Shown: one piece after another, positions 26,436 to 34,655 of the stretch
Position numbering within the stretch: position 1 is the stretch's first letter
Layout: each line of letters opens with the position of its first letter
NCBI GenBank assembly: GCA_026421245.1
Contig: JAPKDJ010000003.1
Coordinates: 1 to 64,000, forward strand
DNA length: 64,000 nt
Direction of reading: 5' to 3'
Source of the DNA: Akkermansiaceae bacterium
GTDB lineage: Bacteria; Verrucomicrobiota; Verrucomicrobiia; Verrucomicrobiales; Akkermansiaceae
Made by a program: the position numbers and the translations under genes
Notes under the pieces: model-generated
The model's database searches: none
Told to the model about the DNA's origin: nothing
Seen by the model: the letters and a program-made list of their open reading frames with translations, nothing else

Positions 26436-28547
26436 TCATTCTCGTTTCAAAAACGGCCAGTTTTGGATCAGATCAGCCGGCGCACCGAACTGCGGCGGGA
26501 TCGGGAATTGCTCACCATCTTTTTCTTTTCCCAAAACCCGCATCTGCCAGTTCCCATCCAGCGGCGCAACTTTCCCGTTCCCCTCCAACATCGGGGGCTT
26601 TTGTCCGAAATTTGTCAGCGATTTCGCACCGCCATAAAACCGGATCGCGACGAGGTTAAGCCCGCCCGCTTTCCACAACTTTAATGGAGCCTGGTAGGCA
26701 CCGACCTCTTCCGTCTCCAGAATTTCCCCATTCAGATAGACGTCCGCTGCCTTTGGGCAGTCGATCGTCCATCCGCCCCCTTTCAAATCCACCGGCGCTT
26801 TGATCAAAGTCCGGACCCAAAACGCCGAACCCTTTTTTCCTGCTGGCAACTTTGAGTAATCCGCTTCCACGTCCGCCGTCGCAACCGGGCTCCATCCCTC
26901 TCCCCATCGCCTGTGATTCGGGTCTTCTGTCAGCTTTTCTGGTGCCTCCAACCCTGCCGCCCAGTATATCGCATTCACCAACAACCGTTGAAACTTCCGA
27001 TCCTCAAAATCATCCACGTGACCGAGCGAGGTGTAAAAGGAACGCCCGCCGTCCTTCCTGACATACGTCCATGCCAGCGGCTCTGCCGGTTCCCGACCTT
27101 CCACCTTCCCCATCACCAGCACATTTGCCCCCGTGACCAGAGGGGATGTTTTGTAAAGCCACGAGGTCGTCTTCCACTCTTCCTCCGGCATTCCTTTTAC
27201 CACCGGATGCCCCGCGGCCTCTTTCGCTACCCAACTGAAACTCTTCGGCGACCCAGCCTTCTTATTTCCGTGGTGCCCGGTGTAATTCCCTCCAAAAACA
27301 TCCGGGTCAAATGTCATCCACGCCTCGTGGCCATCCGGCAATTCCTCTTTTGGCGCGAACGCGTGATTCGATGTCCTGATCCCAAGCACCGGCTTCCCCA
27401 ATTCCACAAAGCGCCGGATCCGCCCGATGTTCTCAGCGCTCAGTCCACGTCGCCTAACACTCACCAAGAGAAGATCTGCGTCCTCGATCGCCCGCACCCC
27501 AGGCATCGCGTTCCGATTATCCTCCGCCGCGAAGGCAACCGTCACTCGAAAGTCCCCGCCTAGAAATCGCCGTGCGAATTTCGGCAACGATTTTGCGGTT
27601 TCATATTCCTGTTCGCCTATCAAAATCGCGAGATGCGGCCGCCTGTCGTGAGAGAAACGGAAAGGTTCCCCGCCCATGAAATGGTCGCTCGCTACCGTAG
27701 GACAAACGTGCGCTTCAATGTAGTCTAGGATCAGATCAAGCCCCGTGAAATGGCTCACGTAGGGCCATCGCTCTGGGTTGTACATCAGGTCCGTACAATC
27801 GCGCACCAGCACCGTATCCATCCCCGCTGCCACCATCCGGCGCAACCCAAATGGCCTCCCTAACACGCACATATTCGTGTGCACGCCCGTGAGCGCCACA
27901 TGCTCGACCCCCTCGTATTTCAGAATATTCCAAACAACATCGCCCTCCGCCGCGATGTAATCGCCAGCCTCAATTTCAAGCGCCGGGTTCTGCGCCAGCC
28001 ACGGTGTTCCCGGAGTCCGGCCCTCCGCTTTGAGCGTCGCGTTCCACTGCGCATTCTCCCAGGCACTCTCGTCCTCGCCCCCGTCCGATTGATCTAACGG
28101 ATACTGCGCCTCTTCCTCAGCTGGAATTCGATAACTCCAGGCTGCGATCTCGTCGGGGGATTCTTTGGCCGCTGGCACACCCAACGCCCGGACCCGCGCA
28201 GCGTGTTCTTGGTAAAGCTCCATACAATCACTTGGCGCGTGGATGATCGTCGCCCCGCGCCTCCGTGCCGCTTTGAGGAGGTCATTCAGATGTGGCGCCA
28301 ATTCGTTGACCCGACGCACTGCCGTGACCGAGTGATGGGAGTCCCACATGTCGCAGACGATGACCGCCGTTTTCTTAGGCTCCCAATCGACCTTCTTCCA
28401 AAACGTATGGTAGCGCCCCGTATTCTCTCCGGTTTCCGAGCGGTAACGAAGATCCAGAGAAAACGGTTCATCGGCACTGGCGGACATGAGGATGACGAAG
28501 GAAAGGCAGATACCAGCGGTGCCGGAAATAATACGGAGGTGGGGCAT
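26436..28547 (-). CDS. secreted isochorismatase-ThuA-beta-sandwich fusion
   Basis: A 703-residue secreted protein with at least three modules. After the signal peptide (cleavage near SASA-DE), residues 50-285 are an isochorismatase/cysteine-hydrolase fold: TAVIVCDMWDSHHS with the catalytic Asp, and VALTGVHTNMCVLGRPFG with the nucleophile Cys. Residues 305-540 resemble a ThuA/GATase1-like domain (HLAILIGEQEYETAKSLPKF, then GHPVVKGMPEEEW and GRSFYTSLGHVDDF). Residues 565-690 are a beta-sandwich with DVYLNGEILETEEVGAYQ. The combination suggests modification of an extracellular amide or sugar; I cannot name a substrate. Confidence 0.82.
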   Translation of the reverse strand: MPHLRIISGTAGICLSFVILMSASADEPFSLDLRYRSETGENTGRYHTFWKKVDWEPKKTAVIVCDMWDSHHSVTAVRRVNELAPHLNDLLKAARRRGATIIHAPSDCMELYQEHAARVRALGVPAAKESPDEIAAWSYRIPAEEEAQYPLDQSDGGEDESAWENAQWNATLKAEGRTPGTPWLAQNPALEIEAGDYIAAEGDVVWNILKYEGVEHVALTGVHTNMCVLGRPFGLRRMVAAGMDTVLVRDCTDLMYNPERWPYVSHFTGLDLILDYIEAHVCPTVASDHFMGGEPFRFSHDRRPHLAILIGEQEYETAKSLPKFARRFLGGDFRVTVAFAAEDNRNAMPGVRAIEDADLLLVSVRRRGLSAENIGRIRRFVELGKPVLGIRTSNHAFAPKEELPDGHEAWMTFDPDVFGGNYTGHHGNKKAGSPKSFSWVAKEAAGHPVVKGMPEEEWKTTSWLYKTSPLVTGANVLVMGKVEGREPAEPLAWTYVRKDGGRSFYTSLGHVDDFEDRKFQRLLVNAIYWAAGLEAPEKLTEDPNHRRWGEGWSPVATADVEADYSKLPAGKKGSAFWVRTLIKAPVDLKGGGWTIDCPKAADVYLNGEILETEEVGAYQAPLKLWKAGGLNLVAIRFYGGAKSLTNFGQKPPMLEGNGKVAPLDGNWQMRVLGKEKDGEQFPIPPQFGAPADLIQNWPFLKRE

Positions 28548-28947
28548 TTCACGACCATGGGGAATCTCCGGCTTTCCTGCAAGTCCTGGAATCGTCCTCG
28601 TCGGACTGCAGAAAAATTAATTTGGGAGATTCAATTTGGTAGCGGAACAGTGGGTTACTCGAGGTATTCCCCATTTGGGGTGGCCTAGTCGAGTGTCTTT
28701 CCTCGGCTGATGTCAAGAAAGCTTGGGACTCTCAATCCATCGGCATCAGTGAATTCTAAAAAGTCGGACTTCCCCGCAACTTGAATAAAAATCCGGAAAT
28801 GCACGAATTGGTTTCAAATGGGAGCCAGGAGTCCGCTTGCACCAGCACTGGTTCCAACAATCACAACCAAATCAGCAGCTCCTGAGCTACCCCTGTGAAA
28901 CAGAGTGAAGGCATTCGTCTTTCTCAGCCTGGGCAATTTAGGAGATG
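28548..28947. other. intergenic region, nothing recognised
   Basis: Four hundred bases upstream of the fusion gene and downstream of the tRNA terminator. No gene, repeat or RNA is recognisable. The promoter of the minus-strand fusion gene should lie at its left end. Confidence 0.4.
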
Positions 28948-28972
28948 AAAAAACCGCTCAATTAGAGCGGTT
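28948..28972 (-). terminator. rho-independent terminator of tRNA-Pro
   Basis: Read on the minus strand, AACCGCTC and GAGCGGTT form an 8-bp stem around a 5-base loop, followed by TTTT. It lies 28 bases past the 3' end of the tRNA. Confidence 0.8.
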
Positions 28973-28999
28973 CTTCATTTCTCGGCAAGTGGATAGTAT

Positions 29000-29076
<77 letters not shown>

Positions 29077-29161
29077 TCACTTGTAAGGGCGGGAACCTGT
29101 TTCAGGATTCGATCAATGGCAAGTCGAAATCGATGCGGATTCTCCATTTTTTCACCAAAGC

Positions 29162-30160
29162 TCAGCAGCAACACCAAAAATCCACACCTTCCCGATACCT
29201 CTCTCGTTGTGCCAGCGCTCGAACCTTGTCGCGCCCACCTACAACTCCGACAGCCGAAAGCAAGGTCGCTCCTCTCCATTTTTTCCCGAATTCCTCCAGC
29301 CCGACGATCGGGGCCCCCTGACAAGAACTTCCCACTCTCTTTGGATTTACCTCAAAATAGCCATGCACCATGATCCCTCTCGCAATCAATTCTCTCCCAA
29401 GAACCTTGCCGATAGGACCTGCTCCGGAAATCGCGACCCCTCCATTTTGGATCAGCGGCATCCGGGAAAGGGCATGGGCCTTCAGTTCCAGCATCTTCTT
29501 TTGTCCAAACCTGGGATCACTTCGAGTGAGACGGTCACCTCGATCATGCCATTGATAGAGCTTCTCCGGCACCTTCCCAAAACGAGCTCCTTTTTCCAAA
29601 AGACGGAGCCACAGGTCATAGTCCTCCGCAAAGCCATTCCGCAAATACCCGCCGGCAGAAAGAAGAAGCTCTTTCGACATCATCACGGTAGGCTGTACCA
29701 CAGGACTTTCGACGAATCTCTCCTGCGAAACTTTTTCCGGGCTATCCAAATCATTTACCCAATCAACATATCGATACATTCCATCCCCGAGCCCGCCGAT
29801 TAGCTCGATGCCGCAGCTCACCACCTCGCACTCCCTGGAACAAAGGAACTCAACCTGACGCTCGATCCGTGACGCCTCGCACCGGTCGTCAGAATCCATC
29901 CTCGCCAACCACCGCCCCGTACTACGATTCACTCCAACCTCCAACGCACTCAGCAATTGTGGATCTTCGCCAAGGTCGATTACGATGAGCCTGGCATCTC
30001 TTCTCCCCAAAAACTCGTCCCTAACTTTCGCAAGACAGCCATTGAGGACTGCCATAATTTCTAAATCTCCCCAACTCTGGTTAAGAAGATCATCCAAGGC
30101 CAATCCTGCATCCTCCACACCCGGCCCCACTGGAAATACGACAGAAACTTTTCCGGCCAT
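29162..30160 (-). CDS. family 2 glycosyltransferase with C-terminal Rossmann-like domain
   Basis: A 332-residue protein. Residues 1-230 are a GT2 domain: VSVVFPVGPGVEDAGLALDD, the DXD-like RWLARMDSDDRCE, PVVQPTVMMSKELLLSAGGY and the catalytic GFAEDYDLWLRLLEKG. Residues 245-332 form a second small domain starting GVAISGAGPIGKVLGRELIARG, a dinucleotide-binding-like pattern, ending in three cysteines (DFWCCC). The ATG at 30160 follows directly on the stop of the CPXCG gene (TGATG), so the two are translationally coupled. The sugar donor and acceptor are unknown. Its 3' end is about 85 bases from the tRNA-Pro gene. Confidence 0.85.
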   Translation of the reverse strand: MAGKVSVVFPVGPGVEDAGLALDDLLNQSWGDLEIMAVLNGCLAKVRDEFLGRRDARLIVIDLGEDPQLLSALEVGVNRSTGRWLARMDSDDRCEASRIERQVEFLCSRECEVVSCGIELIGGLGDGMYRYVDWVNDLDSPEKVSQERFVESPVVQPTVMMSKELLLSAGGYLRNGFAEDYDLWLRLLEKGARFGKVPEKLYQWHDRGDRLTRSDPRFGQKKMLELKAHALSRMPLIQNGGVAISGAGPIGKVLGRELIARGIMVHGYFEVNPKRVGSSCQGAPIVGLEEFGKKWRGATLLSAVGVVGGRDKVRALAQRERYREGVDFWCCC

Positions 30161-30330
30161 CAAAATCCTCCGGTAGAAGTTATTCCGCCATTCTCATCGA
30201 CCATGAGCAGCATTGGCCGTCAACAAACCTCGCAATCATAATCCAGTTGCGTCCCGAAGTCTTCGGGAGCAATAGCAGCTACCTCAAACCATTCCCCACA
30301 TGAAGGGCACTGAACCTGACGATCGCTCAT
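30160..30330 (-). CDS. CPXCG-type cysteine-rich protein, probable selenoprotein (in-frame TGA)
   Basis: A tiny protein of 56 codons from ATG 30330. It begins MSDRQVQCPSCGEWFEVAA, with the CPXCG knuckle at 8-12, and continues to YDCEVC at 31-36. Codon 37 is TGA (30222-30220) and is followed by RPMLLMVDENGG and a second TGA at 30162-30160. In the CPXCG family the corresponding stretch is DCEVCCxP, so TGA replaces the second of two adjacent conserved cysteines. A SECIS-like hairpin follows the TGA, and the longer frame ends in a TGATG overlap with the glycosyltransferase gene. I read codon 37 as selenocysteine; a nonsense mutation or read error is the alternative. An in-frame TTG six codons upstream is a less likely start. 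Family function is unknown; the Cys residues probably bind zinc or act in redox. Confidence 0.72.
30187..30222 (-). promoter_or_regulatory. SECIS-like stem-loop at in-frame TGA
   Basis: Reading the minus strand from the TGA at 30222-30220, 17 bases precede the 5-base loop GGTCG (30202-30198). The loop is closed by a perfect 5-bp stem, CTCAT with ATGAG. An outer 4-bp stem, GCCA (30217-30214) with TGGC (30190-30187), encloses an internal loop. The E. coli fdhF SECIS also carries GGUC in its loop at nearly the same distance from UGA. This is the expected geometry for recruiting SelB with Sec-tRNA. Confidence 0.65.
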
Positions 30331-30372
30331 CTCCTCATTCTGCTCCAAAAACAATCCCAAGCAACGTTTTGA

Positions 30373-30657
30373 ATTTTATATTTAATACCCCTTTCAGGCA
30401 TTGAGGAACTTAGTGAATTTTATGAAAACAGTTGGCCGTGGCGTGATTTTACGCCGACTTTCGTTACGTTTGAGAGGGGATCTCTCTCAGCAACCCTTCA
30501 TGCTCCGCGGCAATCCGGACAACCGTCAGAGCCACGGGTCCAGAAAGTCAAACCCGACGGCACCTTCGGAACCGTAACCTACTCCAGTGACAACTGGTCT
30601 ATGAACTCGGCACAAAGTAATGCCTTTAGGGTTTCCCTAGACCGCATTAGGGGCTAA
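30373..30657 (+). pseudogene. open frame without start codon, possible gene tail
   Basis: A 94-codon frame from just after a TGA at 30370 to a TAA at 30655 reads IEELSEFYENSWPWRDFTPT and later KPDGTFGTVTYSSDNW. It looks coding but has no ATG, GTG or TTG start before 30601, and I recognise no family. I take it as the 3' relic of a deleted gene. The rest of the space between the CPXCG gene and the isomerase gene must hold both of their promoters. Confidence 0.3.
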
Positions 30658-30666
30658 TTCACCTCC

Positions 30667-31539
30667 ATGTATCTCACCGGATTCGCCGACGAAGCGGCAC
30701 GCGACCTCGAAACACAAATCAAAGCCACCAAGGAAATCGGGTGGACGCAAATCTCGGCTCGAGGAGTTAACGGAGCCAACATCCACGAACTCCCGCAGGA
30801 AGAATTCGACAAAGTGGCCGACCAACTCGACGAAGCAGGCATTACCATTCCTGAATTCGGTTCACTCATTGGCAACTGGGGCAAAAAAATCACCTCAAAT
30901 TTCGACATCACGATTGCCGAAATTGACCGCGCCATTCCCCGCATGCAGCGTCTCGGTACCAAGCTCGTCCGAATCATGTCATTTGCCCAAGAGCCTTGGG
31001 GCGATGACCAGCACGAGGAAAAACGCTTCCGCCGCGTCCGCGAAATCCACGCACGCTTCGCCGACGCAGGGCTCCAGGCCATCCACGAAAACTGCATGAA
31101 CTGGGGTGGTTTCTCACCCGACCACACCCTCCGTCTCATCGAAGAGGTTCCGGGCCTCAAACTCGTCTTTGACACCGCCAACCCGGTTTTCCAAACCGAT
31201 CGATCCAAGCCTGAGCCCTTTCCTTGGCAGGACCCAATGGAGTTCTACCAAAAGGTCAAGGAACACGTCGTCCACGTCCACATCAAGGACTGTATCAATC
31301 CTCCCGCCGGTGAAACCGAACCTGAAAAATACACCCTCCCAGGGGAAGGCCAGGCCAAGGTCCGGGAGATCATTGCTGAACTCAAAAAAGACGGCTACGA
31401 CGGCGGCCTCGCCATCGAGCCCCACGTCGCCACCGTCTTCCATGCTTCCGATGGCGAAGAGCCAAATTGGCAGCAGTGCTACGATTCCTACGTCGAATAC
31501 GGCCACGCCATGAACAAACTCATGGAAGAGCTGGGCTAG
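30667..31539 (+). CDS. sugar phosphate isomerase/epimerase (TIM barrel)
   Basis: A 290-residue cytoplasmic xylose-isomerase-like barrel. Likely metal ligands lie in GLQAIHENCMNWGG, LKLVFDTANP, HVVHVHIKDC and GLAIEPHVA. The start MYLTGFADEAARDLETQI and the length fit the hydroxypyruvate-isomerase/IolE-like group common in Verrucomicrobia. No partner gene is adjacent on its strand, so the substrate cannot be inferred. It is only distantly similar to the barrels at 23167 and 40357. Confidence 0.88.
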   Translation: MYLTGFADEAARDLETQIKATKEIGWTQISARGVNGANIHELPQEEFDKVADQLDEAGITIPEFGSLIGNWGKKITSNFDITIAEIDRAIPRMQRLGTKLVRIMSFAQEPWGDDQHEEKRFRRVREIHARFADAGLQAIHENCMNWGGFSPDHTLRLIEEVPGLKLVFDTANPVFQTDRSKPEPFPWQDPMEFYQKVKEHVVHVHIKDCINPPAGETEPEKYTLPGEGQAKVREIIAELKKDGYDGGLAIEPHVATVFHASDGEEPNWQQCYDSYVEYGHAMNKLMEELG

Positions 31540-31812
31540 ATTTCAAAGGCTTTCGTCACGCCCTCCTCGGCCGGTCTCACCTGCCAGAGTTCCTCACCCA
31601 CTCATGGATGCCCGTCGTAGATTTCGCCGTCGCAGACCGCAAAATCTATCCTGAAAATTGAAAGCGCCAGAAGAGCCTCCAATACGATAATCACGAGAGC
31701 TAAAAACGATCCCATACCGGAACCCGAAGCGAAAAAGTCCAGATCCCAATATCTTTGTTTATAACTGAACTTGATTCCCAGCTCTCAATAGGGAGAATTC
31801 TCCCATCAACCT

Positions 31813-34578
31813 ATGACCGAGGATCGCTATGAAATCCGTAGTAAGATTGGCCAAGGAGGTGTCGGTGCAGTCTACCGGGCCTTCGATCGCCATCTGAATC
31901 GCGAAATTGCGATCAAGCGGGTCCTTGCAGACGGTGGCTACGAAAACCAGGAAGAGGCCACCGAAGCCATGCTTAAGGAGGCCACCGCCCTTTGCTCGGT
32001 CCAGCACCCCCACATCGTAACTGTTTTCGATGCGGGGGTGGATAAAGATGGTCCCTACGTCGTCATGGAACTTCTCTCCGGTCGCACCATCGATGAAATG
32101 ATCGAACGCGGCACGCTCACCTTTGAGGACTTCCGCGAAGTTGCCGTGCAAAGCCAGGAAGCCCTCATCGCCGCGCAAGCCCTCGACCTTGTCCACCGTG
32201 ACATCAAGCCCACCAACCTCATGGTGACCTGGCTACCCAGCGGGCGTTTTCAATTGAAGCTGGTTGATTTTGGCCTCGCAAAATTTTCCCCAAAGCCCTC
32301 GCTCCAAACCATCTCCCATAGCGACGCCGTCTTCGGCTCTATCCACTTTATGGCGCCCGAGCAATTCGAGCGTATCCCTCTTGATAAGCGCACCGACATG
32401 TATTCGATGGGCTGCGTTTACTACTACGCTCTGTCCGGGCGCTACCCCTTCGATGGCAAAACCGCTCCGCAAGTGATGAACGCCCACCTCCAGCACGAGG
32501 TCATTCCTATCTCCGAACTCCGCCCTGATCTTCCGGCGTGGGTTTCCGACTGGGTCATGTGGCACATTGCCCGCCCAATGGAAGATCGACCCGGTGATGC
32601 CCGTGAATCTTTAAAAAAATTCCTTATGAGTGAAAACAACCCCACAGACGGAACTCCCGAGGTTCCCTCAGATCCTTCTCAAGCAGCCCCTGCTCCCGAA
32701 TCCGGCACCCCTCTGGTCAATCCCCAGGGAGTAACCGGACCGGTGAATACGACGACTGCTCCACAGCCCATTCAACCGCCCGCCGGTCAGGCTCCGTCCA
32801 TCCATACTGCAGCCCAACAGGTCCAAGCCACTCCAGCTGCACCCCAAGCCACTCGCCCCAAGCTACTCATCCCCGGACAGGCGCCAGCACCTGCGGCCCC
32901 CGCTCCCCTCGCCCCTCCACCTGAAGCAGCCGCTCCTGAGCCTGTGGCACCAACTCTGGTTCAACGTGCCGCCCCAGCACCCATTGCCCCAGCCGCCAAC
33001 CCTCTTATAATACCAGTCACACCAGCACCAGCACCAGCACCAGCACCCGCTCCAGCACCCGCTCCAGCACCCGCTCCAGCACCCGCTCCAGCACCCGCTC
33101 CGGTTCCCGTAGCTCCTCCGGCCGCGGCACCTCCAGTCCAATCTGTCGTCCCCGCGCCGCAGATCACTGTCCCTTTGATCGGAACTCCAGCCGTTCCGCC
33201 TCAACCCGTAGCTCCCGCTGCCCCAGCCAATCCTCTCTTGGTTGCCAGAGCCGCGCCTTTGGCTGCCGCTCCACCAGCCCAACCGGCCGCTGCCCCTGTT
33301 TTCCCACTCGGTGCCCCTCCTCAGCCAGCCCAACACCCAGCCGGTGTCGGAAATGTTGGTGGAGTAGGCGTAGGCTCGCTTTCCCAGTCTGGACAAGGAA
33401 AGAGCATGAGCAATGCCGTCAAAGGAATGATCGCGGCAGCTCTTGTGGCCGGTCTCATCGTTGCGGGAGTCATCTACGCTGGCAAATCAGCGACAAACGA
33501 CCAAATCAAACGTCTCAACGAGATTACCGCCGTCTTTAAAGATAAAGACAATCCTCCCGAGGAAATCGATCTTTCAGGCGACGACGTTCAGATGCTTCTT
33601 GATAGTCTTTCCACCCTCGGAGCAAAGGAGAAAGGTGAACGTGCCACCTATCTCCAAGCTCTCAATATCGGAAAAGCAACCGACGGCACTGACATCAGCG
33701 AAAAGGTCGCATCCTATGCCAAGGACATATCCATGGATTCCGGCCTTCGTATCAAGCTGTTCCAGCTTGTCGGAGCAAGGGGGGATGAAAGCGCTTTGTC
33801 CTCGCTGATCGAATACGCCAGCAAAACCGATGAATCCGGGCCCGGCCTAGCCGCTCTCAACGCAACCAAGAAAATGGCCTCGACTTCAAACTTCGAAAGC
33901 CTTCTTTCCATCATTACGACATCTTCCAATTCCTCGATCAAAAACTCGGCGGTGGGCATCTTAAGCAACGTGGTCCGCAAATCGGAAAACCCTTCAGCCT
34001 TTTCCAAGGGAATGGTCGGAACTTATAAAAACACTTCGGATGAAGACTCGAAGGTCGCACTCCTTCGCCTCATGGGATCCGCGGGTGGCGACGAGGCAGC
34101 CTCGCTCGTAAAGGTAAGCCTCGAAGGAGACAATCCCAAGATGAAAGTCGCTGCGGTCTATGCCCTCCGTAACTGGCCCGATGATTCCCAATTCGACACC
34201 CTCTTCGAATACACCTCTGAAGAGGAAGACGACCGCCTCCGTCGCGAGGGGTTCACCGCCCTCATCGAATTCCTCAAGGACGGACCTAAAATGGACGAAG
34301 ACGACCTGGCGATCTACTGGAGCGACGTCGCCGGAATTGCCACTGGAGATACCGAGCAACGGTTCGTCATCGACTCCATGGTTTCACAAAACGGAGCCTG
34401 GGCCGACGATATCCTCGACTACTTCATCGAAGATGGTGACTCCGAAAGGGTTCAAGCCCGTGCCGAAGACGCCAAGGATAAGCACGCCGAGCGAATGACA
34501 CGAGCCAAGCGAAGCGGTGCTTCTTCCGATGCCGAAGATGCCCCCGAAGAAGAGAAGACTTCAGACGAAGACGAGTAA
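31813..34578 (+). CDS. transmembrane Ser/Thr protein kinase with HEAT-like sensor domain
   Basis: A 921-residue Hanks-type kinase. Residues 1-275 are the kinase: glycine loop IGQGGVGAVYRAF, ATP lysine in EIAIKRVL, catalytic loop DLVHRDIKPTNLM, DFGLAKF, and MAPEQFERIPLDKRTDMYSMG. Residues 280-530 are a low-complexity Ala/Pro linker. A single membrane helix (MIAAALVAGLIVAGVIYAG) lies near 540-560. The outer part, 565-890, is alpha-helical with HEAT-like repeats, and the tail is acidic. The helical domain may sense a ligand or partner. The lipoprotein gene after the terminator repeats its first 75 residues or so. The spacer upstream (31540-31812) shows nothing recognisable. Confidence 0.9.
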   Translation: MTEDRYEIRSKIGQGGVGAVYRAFDRHLNREIAIKRVLADGGYENQEEATEAMLKEATALCSVQHPHIVTVFDAGVDKDGPYVVMELLSGRTIDEMIERGTLTFEDFREVAVQSQEALIAAQALDLVHRDIKPTNLMVTWLPSGRFQLKLVDFGLAKFSPKPSLQTISHSDAVFGSIHFMAPEQFERIPLDKRTDMYSMGCVYYYALSGRYPFDGKTAPQVMNAHLQHEVIPISELRPDLPAWVSDWVMWHIARPMEDRPGDARESLKKFLMSENNPTDGTPEVPSDPSQAAPAPESGTPLVNPQGVTGPVNTTTAPQPIQPPAGQAPSIHTAAQQVQATPAAPQATRPKLLIPGQAPAPAAPAPLAPPPEAAAPEPVAPTLVQRAAPAPIAPAANPLIIPVTPAPAPAPAPAPAPAPAPAPAPAPAPAPVPVAPPAAAPPVQSVVPAPQITVPLIGTPAVPPQPVAPAAPANPLLVARAAPLAAAPPAQPAAAPVFPLGAPPQPAQHPAGVGNVGGVGVGSLSQSGQGKSMSNAVKGMIAAALVAGLIVAGVIYAGKSATNDQIKRLNEITAVFKDKDNPPEEIDLSGDDVQMLLDSLSTLGAKEKGERATYLQALNIGKATDGTDISEKVASYAKDISMDSGLRIKLFQLVGARGDESALSSLIEYASKTDESGPGLAALNATKKMASTSNFESLLSIITTSSNSSIKNSAVGILSNVVRKSENPSAFSKGMVGTYKNTSDEDSKVALLRLMGSAGGDEAASLVKVSLEGDNPKMKVAAVYALRNWPDDSQFDTLFEYTSEEEDDRLRREGFTALIEFLKDGPKMDEDDLAIYWSDVAGIATGDTEQRFVIDSMVSQNGAWADDILDYFIEDGDSERVQARAEDAKDKHAERMTRAKRSGASSDAEDAPEEEKTSDEDE
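33019..33107 (+). repeat. in-frame short tandem repeats (Ala-Pro)
   Basis: Within the kinase gene, 6-base units CCAGCA pass into five copies of the 12-base unit GCACCCGCTCCA, encoding an uninterrupted Ala-Pro run. The near-identical copies suggest slippage and variable linker length. Confidence 0.9.
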
Positions 34579-34603
34579 CTCCATCCTATCACACCTTCTA
34601 AAG

Positions 34604-34631
34604 AGGCGGCCCTCATCGGTCGCCTTTTTTT
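34604..34631 (+). terminator. rho-independent terminator
   Basis: AGGCGGCC pairs with GGTCGCCT (one G-T wobble) around a 6-base loop, followed by six T. It ends the kinase transcript before the lipoprotein gene. Confidence 0.8.
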
Positions 34632-34655
34632 ACTAGCTGTGCTTCACTCCTGATC

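Noticed and set aside
33019-33107. CRISPR-like or minisatellite array
   Set aside because: The units are 6 and 12 bases, have no spacers and are in frame within a kinase gene.
32961-33167. Minus-strand frame with Gly-Ala repeats opposite the kinase linker
   Set aside because: It is simply the antisense of the Ala-Pro repeat.
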